DNA of 22,100 bases from Larix sibirica (GCA_004151065.3 NWUY0300001367.1:18113-40212), one strand, 5' to 3'; positions 9,358 through 18,946 are shown, counted from the stretch's first letter. Notes: a model not told the origin generated them from the letters alone. Made by a program: numbers and translations.

Positions 9358-11230
9358 CTATTGACCCGAGCTAGGGCCTTCATGTCTCTAAGAGCCTGTT
9401 TTGTAGTCAAAGAAGTAATGGAAGTTGAGGATACCAGAGATGTGTCATTAGAGGAGGTGTCCTCCATATTTTGTTTGCCCTTCCGAGCACTCCTAGTCTT
9501 GATAGGCGAAAACTGGGCAATACCCCCCTGCCTGACACCCTTTATAGAAAATGTTTCCCCAGCCGATGTAGGTGGATGATCCATATTTCCCCCATCCGTA
9601 GAAATATTTGCCAAAAAAGTAGTAAGAGGGGTTTTATTTTTGACAATCTCTGCATATGATGGAGCCCCAACAGCCAGCTAATTGTGTTCATCCAGTATCC
9701 TTTCCTCAGGGTGTTCAGACATACTAGTTAATACTGGTATGGAGCAGGGTATATCAGGAGGTGAAGATATGAGAGGGGTCCCCGACCGAAGCATAGAGGA
9801 TGTATTCACTACAATATCATCCAAATCAAGAGGATCCCGAACACTAAGAGAAGACTCAAGAACACAAACCCCCCCAATAGCAGGAGCCACAGTTGGAGAG
9901 GGAGAAGGATTATTCAAAGTTATAGAAGGGTTATATTCCATAGGTGTAGCAAAACCCAAGTAGAAGGTAGGAGGGCCCCCGATAATACCTTCACCAATGT
10001 GGTCCCCGTTTCCATCCAATCCAGTAAGAAGTGCAATATCTTCTTTTGTTAATGAAATAGAGAAGGTGGGATCAAGATTTTCCAACTTACCAATAATATG
10101 AGACGACCTATTCATAGCATCATGCACATTATGGGAATTGGAATACACAGATGATCACCCTCGACATCACCATCCGAAGCAATGTTACTATCTGAGGTCC
10201 ATGCCTGAGCGTCATCAGCCGAGTCCCTATCGGATCCAGAGCTAGAGTCAGGGCACTCCCGCCACAGATTCCCCACAGCCTTACACTTTGAACATCTAAA
10301 AGGAACACCCCAATAGTCCAGGAACTGACTATACCGCTTATCCCACCAGACAATCTCCAACGATTCAAAGAGTCCAAGAGCCATGTCAATCTCAACAAGT
10401 ACCCGACCCACCCGATGGTCCATACCATTTAGGGTACCCTCCGAAAGGTGGAGAAAACGACCCAGATGGTTGGCCACAGCCATGAAACCCTTCCTGTGCC
10501 ACATAGCCAAAGGGAAGTCAGGGAGAAGAACCCATAAATGACAAAAATGTACCCTCTCCGTGACAGGGTCAAAACCCATATGCCATATTTTCAGCATGAG
10601 GCTACCATTCCCCTTAATCCATGTCTTTTCCAAAATGTGATCTGTATGGCATTCCATCCTGAAGTAAAAAACGTACCAACCCTTGCTCATAATGAAGATC
10701 TCATATCAGTAGCCTATCAGTTTAGACCAATTTGACGAGACCCATGAGTCGATATCCTTTGGATGCATGACCCCGTATGTGAATTTCCCCACTAGGGCCT
10801 TTAAGGAGAGTGCAGCAATACCCTCCAGACCAGATAGTCGGTCCATCAATAGTTCAGTGCCCTGACCCCTTGACTTTAACTTGTAGTTTTTTCGATGGCA
10901 ATCCCCCACACGGTGCTTATGACTAGGAATGATATTTGGTCTTGTACCTGGAGCTGGCTCAGAAATATTAACAGGGATTGTTGACCCCTCGGCTGAGGAC
11001 CTGGTCTCGATAGCTTCATGGGATAAAGATAGGCTCACCCCCTTGACCGTTCTCGGGGAGATATTTAATCCATTTCCCAAATCATGACCAGCAAGTTGAG
11101 CACATGCCTTCCACCTACGCCAATAATCAGCATCCGAATGAGAAGCACTGACACCTGCCCACCACTCCTCCGAGTTTTGTCTGCTTCCCTCATTTGGAGC
11201 CCCCGGCACATGGTCCTGACAAGATTCCAT
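9354..11230 (-). pseudogene. LINE ORF1 (DUF4283 and zinc knuckle), broken
   Basis: This is the RNA-binding ORF1 of a plant L1 element, about 625 codons from the first ATG at 11228-11230. An acidic, polar N-terminus is followed by a DUF4283 domain (ALSLKALVGKFTYGVMHPKDI, then SKGWYVFYF, HILEKTWIKGN, DPVTERVHFCHLWVLLPDFP, LGRFLHL). Next comes one zinc knuckle near 10250-10300, CSKCKAVGNLWREC, and a low-complexity Ser/Pro tail containing a SYAEIVKNK-like segment. The knuckle keeps the CX2CX4-X4C spacing but has Asn where His is expected. Lesions are an in-frame TGA at 10706-10708 splitting the DUF4283, a frame change between about 10112 and 10148, and TAG at 9678-9680. TAG and TGA are consistent with C-to-T decay of CAG and CGA codons. 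The terminal TGA (9354-9356) overlaps the ORF2 ATG. Confidence 0.88.
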
Positions 11231-11647
11231 CCCCCAAGAGGAATATATAACCACTCAAGAATATGGATAAAAATATTATTTTACCCTAGTTAATCCTGAG
11301 AGACTGAGACTAGTTTAACCCACCTTGGCCAATGATCCCATCATAGTCACCAAGTTCCCACTGGACACAGGTCATCTCAAAAACTCACAGGTGCCCAGTC
11401 CACCGGGTTATCGATCCATAATACCTCATGTGTTCACCAATATAGACTGTCCAAAAGTACCCAGTGCCCATACCGGTTCCATACCCATAAGATCACTCAT
11501 AGGTCTCTGATCCACCCATAGACACACAGGTAGCAGGTCTCAGATCAAACCATAATCCATAGGCGTTTACGTAGGTCGTGTGTTCGAGCCTCCAAGCAAC
11601 TTCACGTTATATAGAAATTGTTTATAGGTAAGGGAAAATGGCTTAGT
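11231..11647 (-). other. Putative LINE 5' UTR
   Basis: Sequence upstream of the first ORF1 ATG (11228-11230) keeps the higher G+C content of the LINE to about 11560, then becomes AT-rich. It has no coding frame on the LINE strand. The extent to 11647 depends on the candidate target-site duplication. A plus-strand tRNA-like B box at 11582-11590 falls inside it and could mean that another element sits between the true LINE 5' end and the flank. Confidence 0.45.
11531..11600 (+). other. tRNA/SINE-like relic (RNA polymerase III B box)
   Basis: GTTCGAGCC at 11582-11590 fits the internal pol III B box (GWTCRANNC) exactly, and the context GGTCGTGTGTTCGAGCCTCC resembles a decayed T arm. TAGCAGGTCTCAG at about 11531 is a poor A-box candidate 40-50 bp upstream. 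No cloverleaf can be built, so this is not a tRNA gene. It may be a SINE fragment or a chance match. Confidence 0.3.
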
Positions 11648-11662
11648 CTAATTGTCATATAG
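11648..11662. repeat. Candidate LINE target-site duplication, 5' side copy
   Basis: CTAATTGTCATATAG is the partner of 4955-4969. With one inserted base the similarity extends outward into flanking TAGT and TT. If it is correct, the LINE is about 6.68 kb. Confidence 0.4.
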
Positions 11663-11960
11663 TTATTAATCTCTTATGGCGATCGCTATATTATCCCTAG
11701 AAGGACACAATAAATATAATTATTTATAATTATCTATCTTCACTTTATTAACATTATCGTTAATACTTTTTTCTACTTTCATGATCATTTTTCTTTCTTT
11801 CTCTTATCTAATCATTTAATGATGTCCTTTTACTTATCCCTTGGGTTACTCTTGGGTACTTTTCTTTTGGAATAATTTTTTTATTATTTTCTTTTTTTCA
11901 ATAATGTTTCTATTTTATTTTCTTTTTCCTTTTATATCTCACTTATAATTACTATGTCAT

Positions 11961-12190
11961 TATCCTTTTCTTTTTAAGTCTTCAAGTTTATAATTATTTT
12001 ATCCTTTTCTTTTTAAGTCTTCAGGTTTATAATTATTTTATTGTTGTGTTAATTTTATTTAACTTAAATGGTTGAAATTAATGATTAATATCATTTTTTT
12101 CTTTTTAAGTCTTCATGTTTATAATTATTTTATTGTTGTGTTAATTTGATTTAACTTAAGTGGTTGAAATTAATGATTAATATCATTTTA
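11961..12190. repeat. Compound local tandem duplication
   Basis: The core CTTTTTAAGTCTTCA followed by GTTTATAATTATTTTA occurs at 11970, 12009 and 12101. The first period is 39 bp. The second is 92 bp and carries an added block that includes TTGTTGTGTTAATTT, TTTAACTTAA and GGTTGAAATTAATGATTAAT. The two longer copies (12001-12095 and 12097-12190) are nearly identical, so the duplication is fairly recent compared with the surrounding decay. Confidence 0.88.
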
Positions 12191-12904
12191 GAATAGATTT
12201 ACTAGTGACATATTATATATATAATTTTCAACCCTAAATTTTTTTTAATTATTTATCTTTACACTGATAAATTTTGTTTTACTTTATTTTCTATCCCTCT
12301 CCATCATAATTATTAATCTTTATTCTCACTTATAATTATTCCTCACATAATAATGTTTAATGTTTGACTATGATTGTGAATCCCATAATATTGAAATATT
12401 TTAATAAAAATTATTTACTTCTCTAATATCATATAAGGATATGAACTTTAGCGTTATGAGCCACCTTCTTGATTTAGAGGAAAAAATTCCACGTTGTATT
12501 ATTTTATTTCAAACATCATTATAAGGAAAAAAATTGTAAAAAGACAAACACCATTATATGGAAAATAAAATATTGATAAGCCAACAAATGTTCCTATCTA
12601 TTTTTTAAGAGTGATGTTCATTGTTGTCGTTGAAAAAACAGTTACGAAGAAAAGTGATTTGAAAAAAAACTATAAATGTTATTTTATTTTGATGGTGTTC
12701 ATTGTATGGTCACATGAGATAAAGTCTATATTATTCATTATTTTCCAAAAGATTGAAGTCGAAAAATGCAAACAAAATAATGCATAATTTAATTTATTCA
12801 AATCAAATATACAGAGACACTCTTATAATTTATCTAAATATTGCTCAACGATTTATTTTGTTTGAATTTGGTTTTGAATGATAGAGAATGAGTTGGATAA
12901 TTTA

Positions 12905-12984
12905 TTTGAATTTGGGTTTTAATTTTCATTTGAAATATTTGATATTTGAATTTGGGTTTTAATTTTCATTTGAAATATTTGATA
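12905..12984. repeat. Perfect 40 bp tandem duplication
   Basis: The 40-base unit beginning TTTGAATTTGGGTTTTAATT at 12905-12944 is repeated exactly at 12945-12984. It is likely a very recent slippage event, or an assembly effect. Confidence 0.92.
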
Positions 12985-13299
12985 TAAGTTCCAGTATAGG
13001 TAAGATTGTATTATGTTAAATGGATTTAATTGAGATGGTTAAAAGGATAAATTATTTTCCTAGTTACCTAGTTTTCAATTTCGTTAGTGATATGTTTTCT
13101 TTTTGTAGGTTTTTTATGGTTGGAAAGGTACCAACAACCTTGCTTAGGTGTTTAAGGATAGGACAAGATGTTCCCAAACCTTTTACGCTCAATGAGTTAA
13201 CTCAAGTAGTTGTTGCCAATGTTGCTAGATATTTGGCTAGTTATGTGTTATTTGTTACCCGATTTGAATCTCTCTAAGTTAGGCATACTAGTCTACACC

Positions 13300-13880
13300 A
13301 ATGTGTTTTGTAGAGATGTCATTCACGAATGTGGGAAAGCATCCCTTGGATTTCTTTACGAGGTTTTCCTTGGAAAAAAGAAAAGGTAAAATTGCCTCAT
13401 ATTTTCTTGGAATACTAGGGTTACTAGAGCCTACAAGGTGTTAGTGATGTGCTAGGTAAGTTTATCATTATAACCTAGAAACGGGTAATTGGTTTCCAAT
13501 ACCTACGTTGTGATATATATTTAAGTTGATCTAATCAAAGGCCTTCCTAAACTTTCTTTTTTTGAAAAGTGAATATCAAAGATGGACACAATTGTTGAAT
13601 TAAGATTATTTTGTCTCTAGAGTGACTCGATTTTTATTATGAACATATGGTAGCCTTGGTTCCAAGGAAAACATTTTCATGTTAGTACATAACAAAGGAA
13701 AAAGCAACAAGACTTCTAGTGGAAATTATTGACTATGGATCACATTGATAAAATCCATTCAAGACTACAAACAAGCCTACACCTACAATGCCGACAAATG
13801 CTACTACTTCACCTCTAGAAGGGTGCAATGAAGTTATTAATATGAGCATGACTCTAAATCAATTCTCATCCCTCAATTCT
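13300..13880 (+). pseudogene. DUF4283-like LINE ORF1 relic, copy A
   Basis: Translated fragments in several plus-strand frames follow the DUF4283 order of plant LINE ORF1: WISLRGFP (near 13347), DVLGKFII at 13446-13469, and VDLIKGLP at 13525-13548 after a frameshift. Further on, a Thr/Pro-rich stretch with SPLEGCNEVINM resembles the variable tail of ORF1 proteins. It is heavily interrupted. The best support is copy B, an independently decayed relative that retains the same two peptides at similar spacing. No zinc knuckle is recognisable. It belongs to a different family or subfamily from the minus-strand LINE at 4970-11647. Confidence 0.6.
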
Positions 13881-15379
13881 TATCCCTCTAGTTTCATTTT
13901 AGGAAGAGATAATGAAGACCCTATTAACAAATGAAATAACAGGGCCTCTATTATTTTTACCCAATATTTACCTACCACTATCTCAAGGCCCCTCTTAATG
14001 AAGCAACTGAAACAAGGACCATATATTCCTTCCCCTCAATCCTTCACATAGCTCTTGAGTGAGAAAAGAAACAAGGACGGGATTTCTTGGACCTTACAAG
14101 CTCAAGGATTGAGGTGTGCAGCAAGGAAATGAAATACATTAGTGGTGTTTGGGATATTTTGGGGGGAAGTGAAAAAGATAGATAAATCAAATTAATTCTT
14201 CAAACTTTGACAAGAACCCAAGTCTAGAGGCTCAAATAAATGATACAAAGTAGTTACTAGTGATAGAAACTATCCACGACAATTCTTAATTACAGGGGGT
14301 TCACTCATTGAATCTATGACATAAAAAATGCATTCATGGGATATTAAAGAATGCCTCCGCTAGATATTAAAGAATATGTCTCAAAATAATTTGTTGAATC
14401 CCCCTCACAATACACCTTTTGAATTCAAAATAATAAGAATAAGAATAATAAGAATTGCACTAGATATCCTAAAGATCCATTTTTTGGTGATATTTTTAAT
14501 AATCATTTTTTATTTCTACCCCTAGTAAGGCGACATGCCACAACTCTCATAGTCCTCGGATAAGGATTATGAAATCTAATGGACTCCCCTTTGCTTTTAT
14601 TCTTCCTTGTTTTAATTTAACTACCATTGAGATGGATATTTTAACAATAATAATTGTTTTGCATCATCCAATGAGGTCTAAAGGGTCTAAGTTACCCAAA
14701 TCATGCCTCCTCTTAATTCTATAATTTCACAAAGGAGCAATCAAGCAAAGACATTAATAGCATGGATGTTAGGTTTAGAGTCATTAATATATCAATTTCT
14801 ATATTACAATCCTTAGTAAGGAAAAATTATTTCTAACTATGTACATAGATTCCTATGACCTTTTATTTGTTTGTATCCAATGGGGATTTATTACAGAGTA
14901 CTTCCACTAAGTATCATTTTCATGTCATGTTGAAACCCTCGATTTTTATTTATTTTTTATCAAATCCTCAATTTTGTTAGGACTCGGATTAATAAGAGAA
15001 TACATATATCACATCAATAAGACAAAGTTGTGCGATATGTCGAGCATTATAATTTTTTAGTAACTATAAAAAAAAAAACTATTGCAAATGTGAGAGCTTT
15101 GTGTGTTGTATAGAAGGATTGGAACATTAGATAATGAAGAGGAAGAATAAAATTGAAGGAGAATGAATATGTCATTATGGATCTTGAAGTGTGTAGAACA
15201 ATCTAGTCTAAACACACCTATTCAACACCCCCCCATTCCTCTTAATACTTATGTGTACCTTCCCCATACATAATTCTAGACCCCTCAATATTTATATGTT
15301 TTTAATATAAAATTAGCCCATTATACATATATACATGAAAATATATTGCTTTCATTTTTATAATTTTAAACTCCCAATA
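13881..15379. other. Unassigned AT-rich stretch
   Basis: No domain, RNA gene or clear repeat is visible. The sequence around 13920-14200 is less AT-rich and may be the decayed continuation of relic A, but no motif confirms this. A short AATAAG-type simple repeat lies near 14429-14455. Confidence 0.5.
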
Positions 15380-15461
15380 TGAACTCATTTGGTATAATAT
15401 CACCTAATTAATGAACCCCCATGTGAACTCATTTGGTATAATATCACCTAATTAATGAACC
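15380..15461. repeat. 39 bp direct repeat, 43 bp period
   Basis: TGAACTCATTTGGTATAATA and the following bases through TTAATGAACCC occur at 15380-15418 and 15423-15461, almost without difference. This is a local duplication with no evident function. Confidence 0.88.
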
Positions 15462-15639
15462 CTTATGTCCCTAATTAGGTAATTAATAGGACCAAAATCA
15501 AAAGAAAGCAAGGAGATCAGAAACGACCTCTAATTTGAATTTTAAAATATTTGTGATATCGATTTTTTTAGAATTTCATTGTGTTAGAGTTTAAACATGT
15601 AAAAATATTTCTCCTCTTTGAATTTGTTTATGCATCATC

Positions 15640-16240
15640 TTTATCTCAGGGACTTTGATTTATGGATAATCTTTATCTCTTTATGAAACCTTGGCATTCA
15701 AATTTTAAATCTTTGACAAAAGTCAGAATATGAGTAAAAATGTTGAATATGTCCTTGGAATATTGGAGTTATTAAACTCTACAAGCAATTGGTGATGTTT
15801 TGGGTAAATTTATCATCCTAGCTTTAAAAATTAGTAACTTGGTTTCGGCAAATACTTATTAATAGGGATGTATTTATGTTGATCTAAGCAAAGGTACCTA
15901 TGCCCAATTTTCTTGCGAAAAGGCGAGATCAAAGAGAAATAAAACTTTTGATATACAAACGTATTACCTTTCCATACAAATTCTATTTTTATCATAGATA
16001 TGTGACGACCTCATGTTCGATGATAGTATTTTCACAAAGTACTTTTCAAATGGAAAAACATGAAGTTTTCTCGGAGGAAAGAATCAAAGGATGAATCTCC
16101 CTTTTGGATAGATTCAATCAAGATTCAAGACCAAAAAAAAACCTACACCTCACACTGTGAACACATGCTATTATTTCATCTGTAAAAAAGAAAGATATTA
16201 ATATAATCATTACTTTGTAATCAACTCCCCTTACATTGGT
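15640..16240 (+). pseudogene. DUF4283-like LINE ORF1 relic, copy B
   Basis: This is a diverged direct repeat of 13300-13880. Similarity runs from CTTGGAATA(T/C)T(G/A)G at about 15755, through the LGKFII block and GTTGATCTAA(G/T)CAAAGG, to the CCTACACCT and ATGCTA(T/C)TA(T/C)TTCA segments and TATTAATAT beyond. It encodes DVLGKFII at 15794-15817 and VDLSKG at 15878-15895 in the same frame, which here stays open between the motifs less well than in an active element. Conservation of peptides despite DNA drift supports an old coding sequence of the plant LINE ORF1 type. It is non-functional. Confidence 0.6.
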
Positions 16241-16926
16241 TTCAGTCCTTTTGGCTCCAATTAACATGACATAGAAACTCCAACAATTCCCACTTAGGTT
16301 GTGAGTTGGATAAAAACTTAAAGAATAAATAGAAAATAAAGTATTCAATGTATAGAAAACATAGATCTCCAAATATGTGATGCAACAACATATAGCATGT
16401 TTTTAGAAAAGGAACCATTATAATTATAGCGGAGCAATATCATCCTGCTTTGGCCGGTCTGCGTTTCTTGGAGCGAAGCATTTTGAGAGTCGTTTTGCTG
16501 TAGCTNGGTGAAAGAGTGAAAGTAGGAGTTGGGGGATAGAGAATTATTATGAAAGTGGGGTATCACAAGGTGGATATGGGGGCATATATGAGAGTGAACA
16601 CAATCCTCTTGTATAAATTTATATCGTTCTTAGATAAATGATCCCTTCGATTTTCCCAAGAGGGAGTTTTTAATACAAATACACCCTAGAATATATACCT
16701 TCTTTATAATTATCATAGAGGAATCTCAAGCGTGATCCCATGGAATCGTTCAGCTCCATCGCCTCTCGGACTGTTTGCTCCTTTTCACGTTTCTCCGACA
16801 GGACGAGAGCCCGTCCATGGACTCATTCATTCATTCTTATGATTTAACATTTAAAGATCTAGCCCACGAGGCATCCGGGCTTTTCATCCCCCCCACGGTT
16901 ATTGCAGCGAATCGAAAGTGGGTTCC
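16241..16926. other. Intergenic region upstream of the secreted-protein gene
   Basis: There is no coding or repeat signature. Frames over this stretch (for example 16345-16566, minus strand) have no motif, and one contains the N at 16506. From about 16735 the G+C content rises, as expected near a promoter. A GCCCAC element (minus-strand GTGGGC) lies at about 16861. Confidence 0.5.
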
Positions 16927-16935
16927 CTATATAAG
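16927..16935 (+). promoter_or_regulatory. TATA box
   Basis: CTATATAAG is a near-consensus plant TATA box. It lies about 250 bp before the start codon, which places transcription initiation near 16960 in the pyrimidine-rich CTCATCTCCTCCGC region. Confidence 0.7.
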
Positions 16936-16959
16936 ATATCAATCTCATCTCCTCCGCTG

Positions 16960-17188
16960 ATTTCTGTGTTCAGAGACCCGTCGTTTTGTTTGGCGTCAAT
17001 CCTTCCGGTTTTGAAATCCCGTGGCATTTTTTTAATGGTTTGACACGGCAGCAGAAACCAGGAAGGATCAAGCCAAAATGCAATGTTACAAGATTTTTCT
17101 TAGAGCAAGCGGAAGGGTTTATCACAGAATATCACCAAGTGAGTAGGGAGCAATTCGTTCCCGAAGGGTTTTGATATCGATAGAAACC
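16960..17188 (+). promoter_or_regulatory. 5' UTR with three upstream ORFs
   Basis: Between the inferred start site and the main ATG there are three upstream ATGs: 17035-17043 (a two-codon uORF, ATG GTT TGA), 17078-17146 (22 codons) and 17083-17103 (six codons, overlapping the second in another frame). All end before the main ATG. If no 5' UTR intron removes them, they should lower main-frame translation. The TSS is inferred from the TATA position only. Confidence 0.5.
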
Positions 17189-18137
17189 ATGTGGAAAATC
17201 ACGCATCTGGCATTGTTTTTCCTCTTTATTACTGTAGCTGTTGGATCGAGGATTCGGCCCTCTGATTCTGAAGTCCCGACACCTCAAATAAGGAACTCCC
17301 GGAGCTTTCTAGAAACCAAAAGCAACCAATCCGTTCCTTCTGGAAGTTCTCCAGTAGCCAAGGTACATGCTTATTTTTGATTTTTTTCTTTCCGTGTGTA
17401 TGTTTTTCTCTGGGTTTTATATAAATGCTGTTATCCCCCCCTATACTTTTGACCTCATATTGCAGCTGGGCAGGGTGATGCAGATGCAAGTAAAATCCTC
17501 ACCCCAGTAGAGGGAACCCAACACGGGCCTCATAAAAGAGAGGAGGAAAAACCAATTCCCGAAAAGAGAGATGTCAAGAACACGGTAGACACAAAGAATA
17601 ATACACCCTTTATTGCTCCAGCTGCTCCTGATAACAATACTTCCACAAACAAAACTAAAAGCGACGGGAATAAACCATCTGATCAACCATCCAAAGTGGA
17701 AAACAACATGCCACCTGATGGAAATTCAAAAGAAGATAAGTCAGATGAGCATAAGCCCAATGAATTAGAGATTAACAGGAATGGCACGCCTCCCATCGAA
17801 AAGCCAAAGGACGATTTCAGTTCAGCGAGGGAGAAAATTGGAAATAACAATACTATACCCAGAGTCGAGGATTCAACACCTCTAGCCAATCACGAGGAAT
17901 CCAAGGGTCAACCGCATAATGATACCATGCGCTCTCCTCCTCCTCCAGGGAAGAAGAGTGAATCTTCCGATACCCAAACGAAAGACAAAGGCGCAGGAGG
18001 GAAGGAGGAGCCTTCACCCTCAACGAAGACTGACAAGAACAAGGACAGGGGCCCTACACCTAATGAGATCTGTGAAAAAGATCATAGTTGTGAAGACAAT
18101 AAAAACATGACTGCTTGTCTGCGAGCTGCTGGAAATG
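17189..18137 (+). CDS. Secreted Asn/Lys/Glu-rich glycoprotein-like gene, exons 1-2 (3' incomplete)
   Basis: The proposed start is ATG 17189-17191 (context AAACCATGT), the first ATG in frame before a clear signal peptide: MWKITHL, then LALFFLFITVAV and a likely cut after GS. Exon 1 (17189-17362, 58 codons) joins exon 2 (17474-18137) in phase 0. The second exon ends one base into a codon at donor G|GTCAGT. The 279 complete codons seen encode a hydrophilic, low-complexity ectodomain with sequons NQS, NNT, NKT, NGT, NNT, NDT and NMT (about eight in all), SPPPP at residues 212-216, and a three-Cys start of a folded domain (Cys 258, 264, 273) in ICEKDHSCEDNKNMTACL. This last segment recalls plant DUF7356-type membrane proteins, whose remaining exons and TM segment would lie beyond the window. 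The family assignment is from memory and tentative. A cell-surface or secreted location is well supported. Confidence 0.75.
17363..17473 (+). other. Intron 1 (111 bp)
   Basis: The donor is AAG|GTACAT; the acceptor is CTGGGCAG|GGTGATG after a T/C-rich tract (ATCCCCCCCTATACTTTTGACC). This acceptor keeps phase 0 and the long open exon 2. A second AG eight bases upstream (TGCAG at 17461-17465) would shift the frame to an early stop. Confidence 0.75.
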
Positions 18138-18557
18138 GTCAGTTCCCTTTTTTATTTTTATTTTTTTCCATTTGTAATGGTGATAGCAATTTTTCCTGCT
18201 TTGTGCTTGAATTTAATTTTGTTCTGCAAGTTCATAAATGCATTTGTTGAACACTTTGTCTTCTGCTGAATCCATAGATTAATTCAAAATTGTACTTATC
18301 GGCTTTTCAGCCTATCAATGGTCTGTGTCCATCAATTCTGAATCCTAGGAAGCTCAATCACGACATAGTTGCACTTTAGCACGTTTTGCTTGATGTAATA
18401 TGCTTCCCATATCTAATTGAATACGAAGTGCAGTTTTCACCTTCGCTGTAAGAGATCTATCTGACTCTGGTCTCTCAAAAGAAAATCAACATCCTAATTG
18501 AATGTTTCAACTATCGATATGAGTGTATGCCTCATTTTTTATTAGTGTTGGGCCAGA

Positions 18558-18647
18558 TTTGAGTATGCTACATGGTCAACTTTCAGTTTATTATGTTGTG
18601 TTTTATTTACTCAAGTTTGGTTCTTTTTGAGTATATTACATGCCCAA
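18558..18647. repeat. Short direct repeat pair
   Basis: TTTGAGTATGCTACATGGTC (18558) and TTTGAGTATATTACATGCCC (18626) form a diverged pair 68 bp apart. No function is apparent. Confidence 0.5.
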
Positions 18648-18928
18648 GATTTGGTGCAATTGAATTTTGAAACGAGCATTTTGGATGCTTTGCCCAGGAA
18701 GTCTAAATAAGGTAGTTTTGGATCAAAGATTATATTCTTGTTGAGAATCATTTTCTAAAATTTAAGGAATGTTCTAGTATCTAGACAAGTCCATGTTGAA
18801 ATTTTTGAACATGATAAGCAGATCTGCACTTCCATGAGTCAAACCCTTGGCTCGAATCTTGAAAACTGCCTAAAATACCTTTCAAAACAGCAGACTATCA
18901 ACATCAAAAATCTGGACTGTGTAGTCAT

Positions 18929-18946
18929 AAGTGCAGACACTGCATA
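18929..18946. repeat. SINE target-site duplication, left copy
   Basis: AAGTGCAGACACTGCATA matches 19154-19171 at 16 of 18 positions. It directly abuts the SINE 5' end. Confidence 0.85.

Larger units (their letters stand above)
4970..11647 (-). mobile_element. L1-type plant LINE, near full length, inactive
   Basis: The element reads right to left: 5' UTR (about 11231-11647), ORF1 (11230 to 9354), ORF2 (9357 to 5288), and a 3' UTR ending near 4970. It is visibly richer in G+C than the AT-rich flanks. ORF2 has the full plant LINE order of APE-like endonuclease, reverse transcriptase, zf-RVT and RNase H. Boundaries rest on a weak candidate target-site duplication: TTAGTTGTCGTATAA at 4955-4969 and CTAATTGTCATATAG at 11648-11662 match at 11 of 15 positions, and all four differences are transitions. 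The tail next to the left copy (GTGAAAAGAG read on the minus strand) may be a decayed poly(A). Multiple stops, frameshifts and a probable internal deletion make the copy dead. The ends are less certain than the body. Confidence 0.9.
11663..13299. other. AT-rich stretch without genes
   Basis: Apart from the two local duplications listed separately, I see only AT-rich sequence with long T runs and no protein motif. The 85-codon frame at 13020-13277 has no recognisable domain. It lies just upstream of the DUF4283 relic and could be part of the same decayed element, but nothing shows this. Confidence 0.55.

Noticed and set aside
5164-9659. Plus-strand frames over the LINE (for example 6058-6468, 7530-8060, 9361-9579)
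   Set aside because: They are antisense shadows of the minus-strand ORF1/ORF2 domains and show no independent motif.
11582-11590. Intact tRNA gene
   Set aside because: Only the B box matches. No acceptor stem, anticodon arm or D arm can be paired around it.
14429-14455. AATAAG simple repeat
   Set aside because: It is too short and imperfect to be more than ordinary AT-rich drift.
13380-16240. The two DUF4283 relics as a pair of LTRs of one element
   Set aside because: Both copies encode internal LINE ORF1-type peptides, and no TG/CA ends, primer binding site or pol domain lies between them.
16986-17188. Upstream extension of the secreted-protein gene through TTG-started frames
   Set aside because: There is no ATG at 16986 or 17171. 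The first in-frame ATG is 17189, and it gives a clean signal peptide.
18138-18250. In-frame continuation of exon 2 to TGA at 18248 as the natural C-terminus
   Set aside because: The sequence turns abruptly T-rich after a usable donor, and the encoded Phe-rich tail does not look like the preceding protein. Intron retention is possible but is not the main form.
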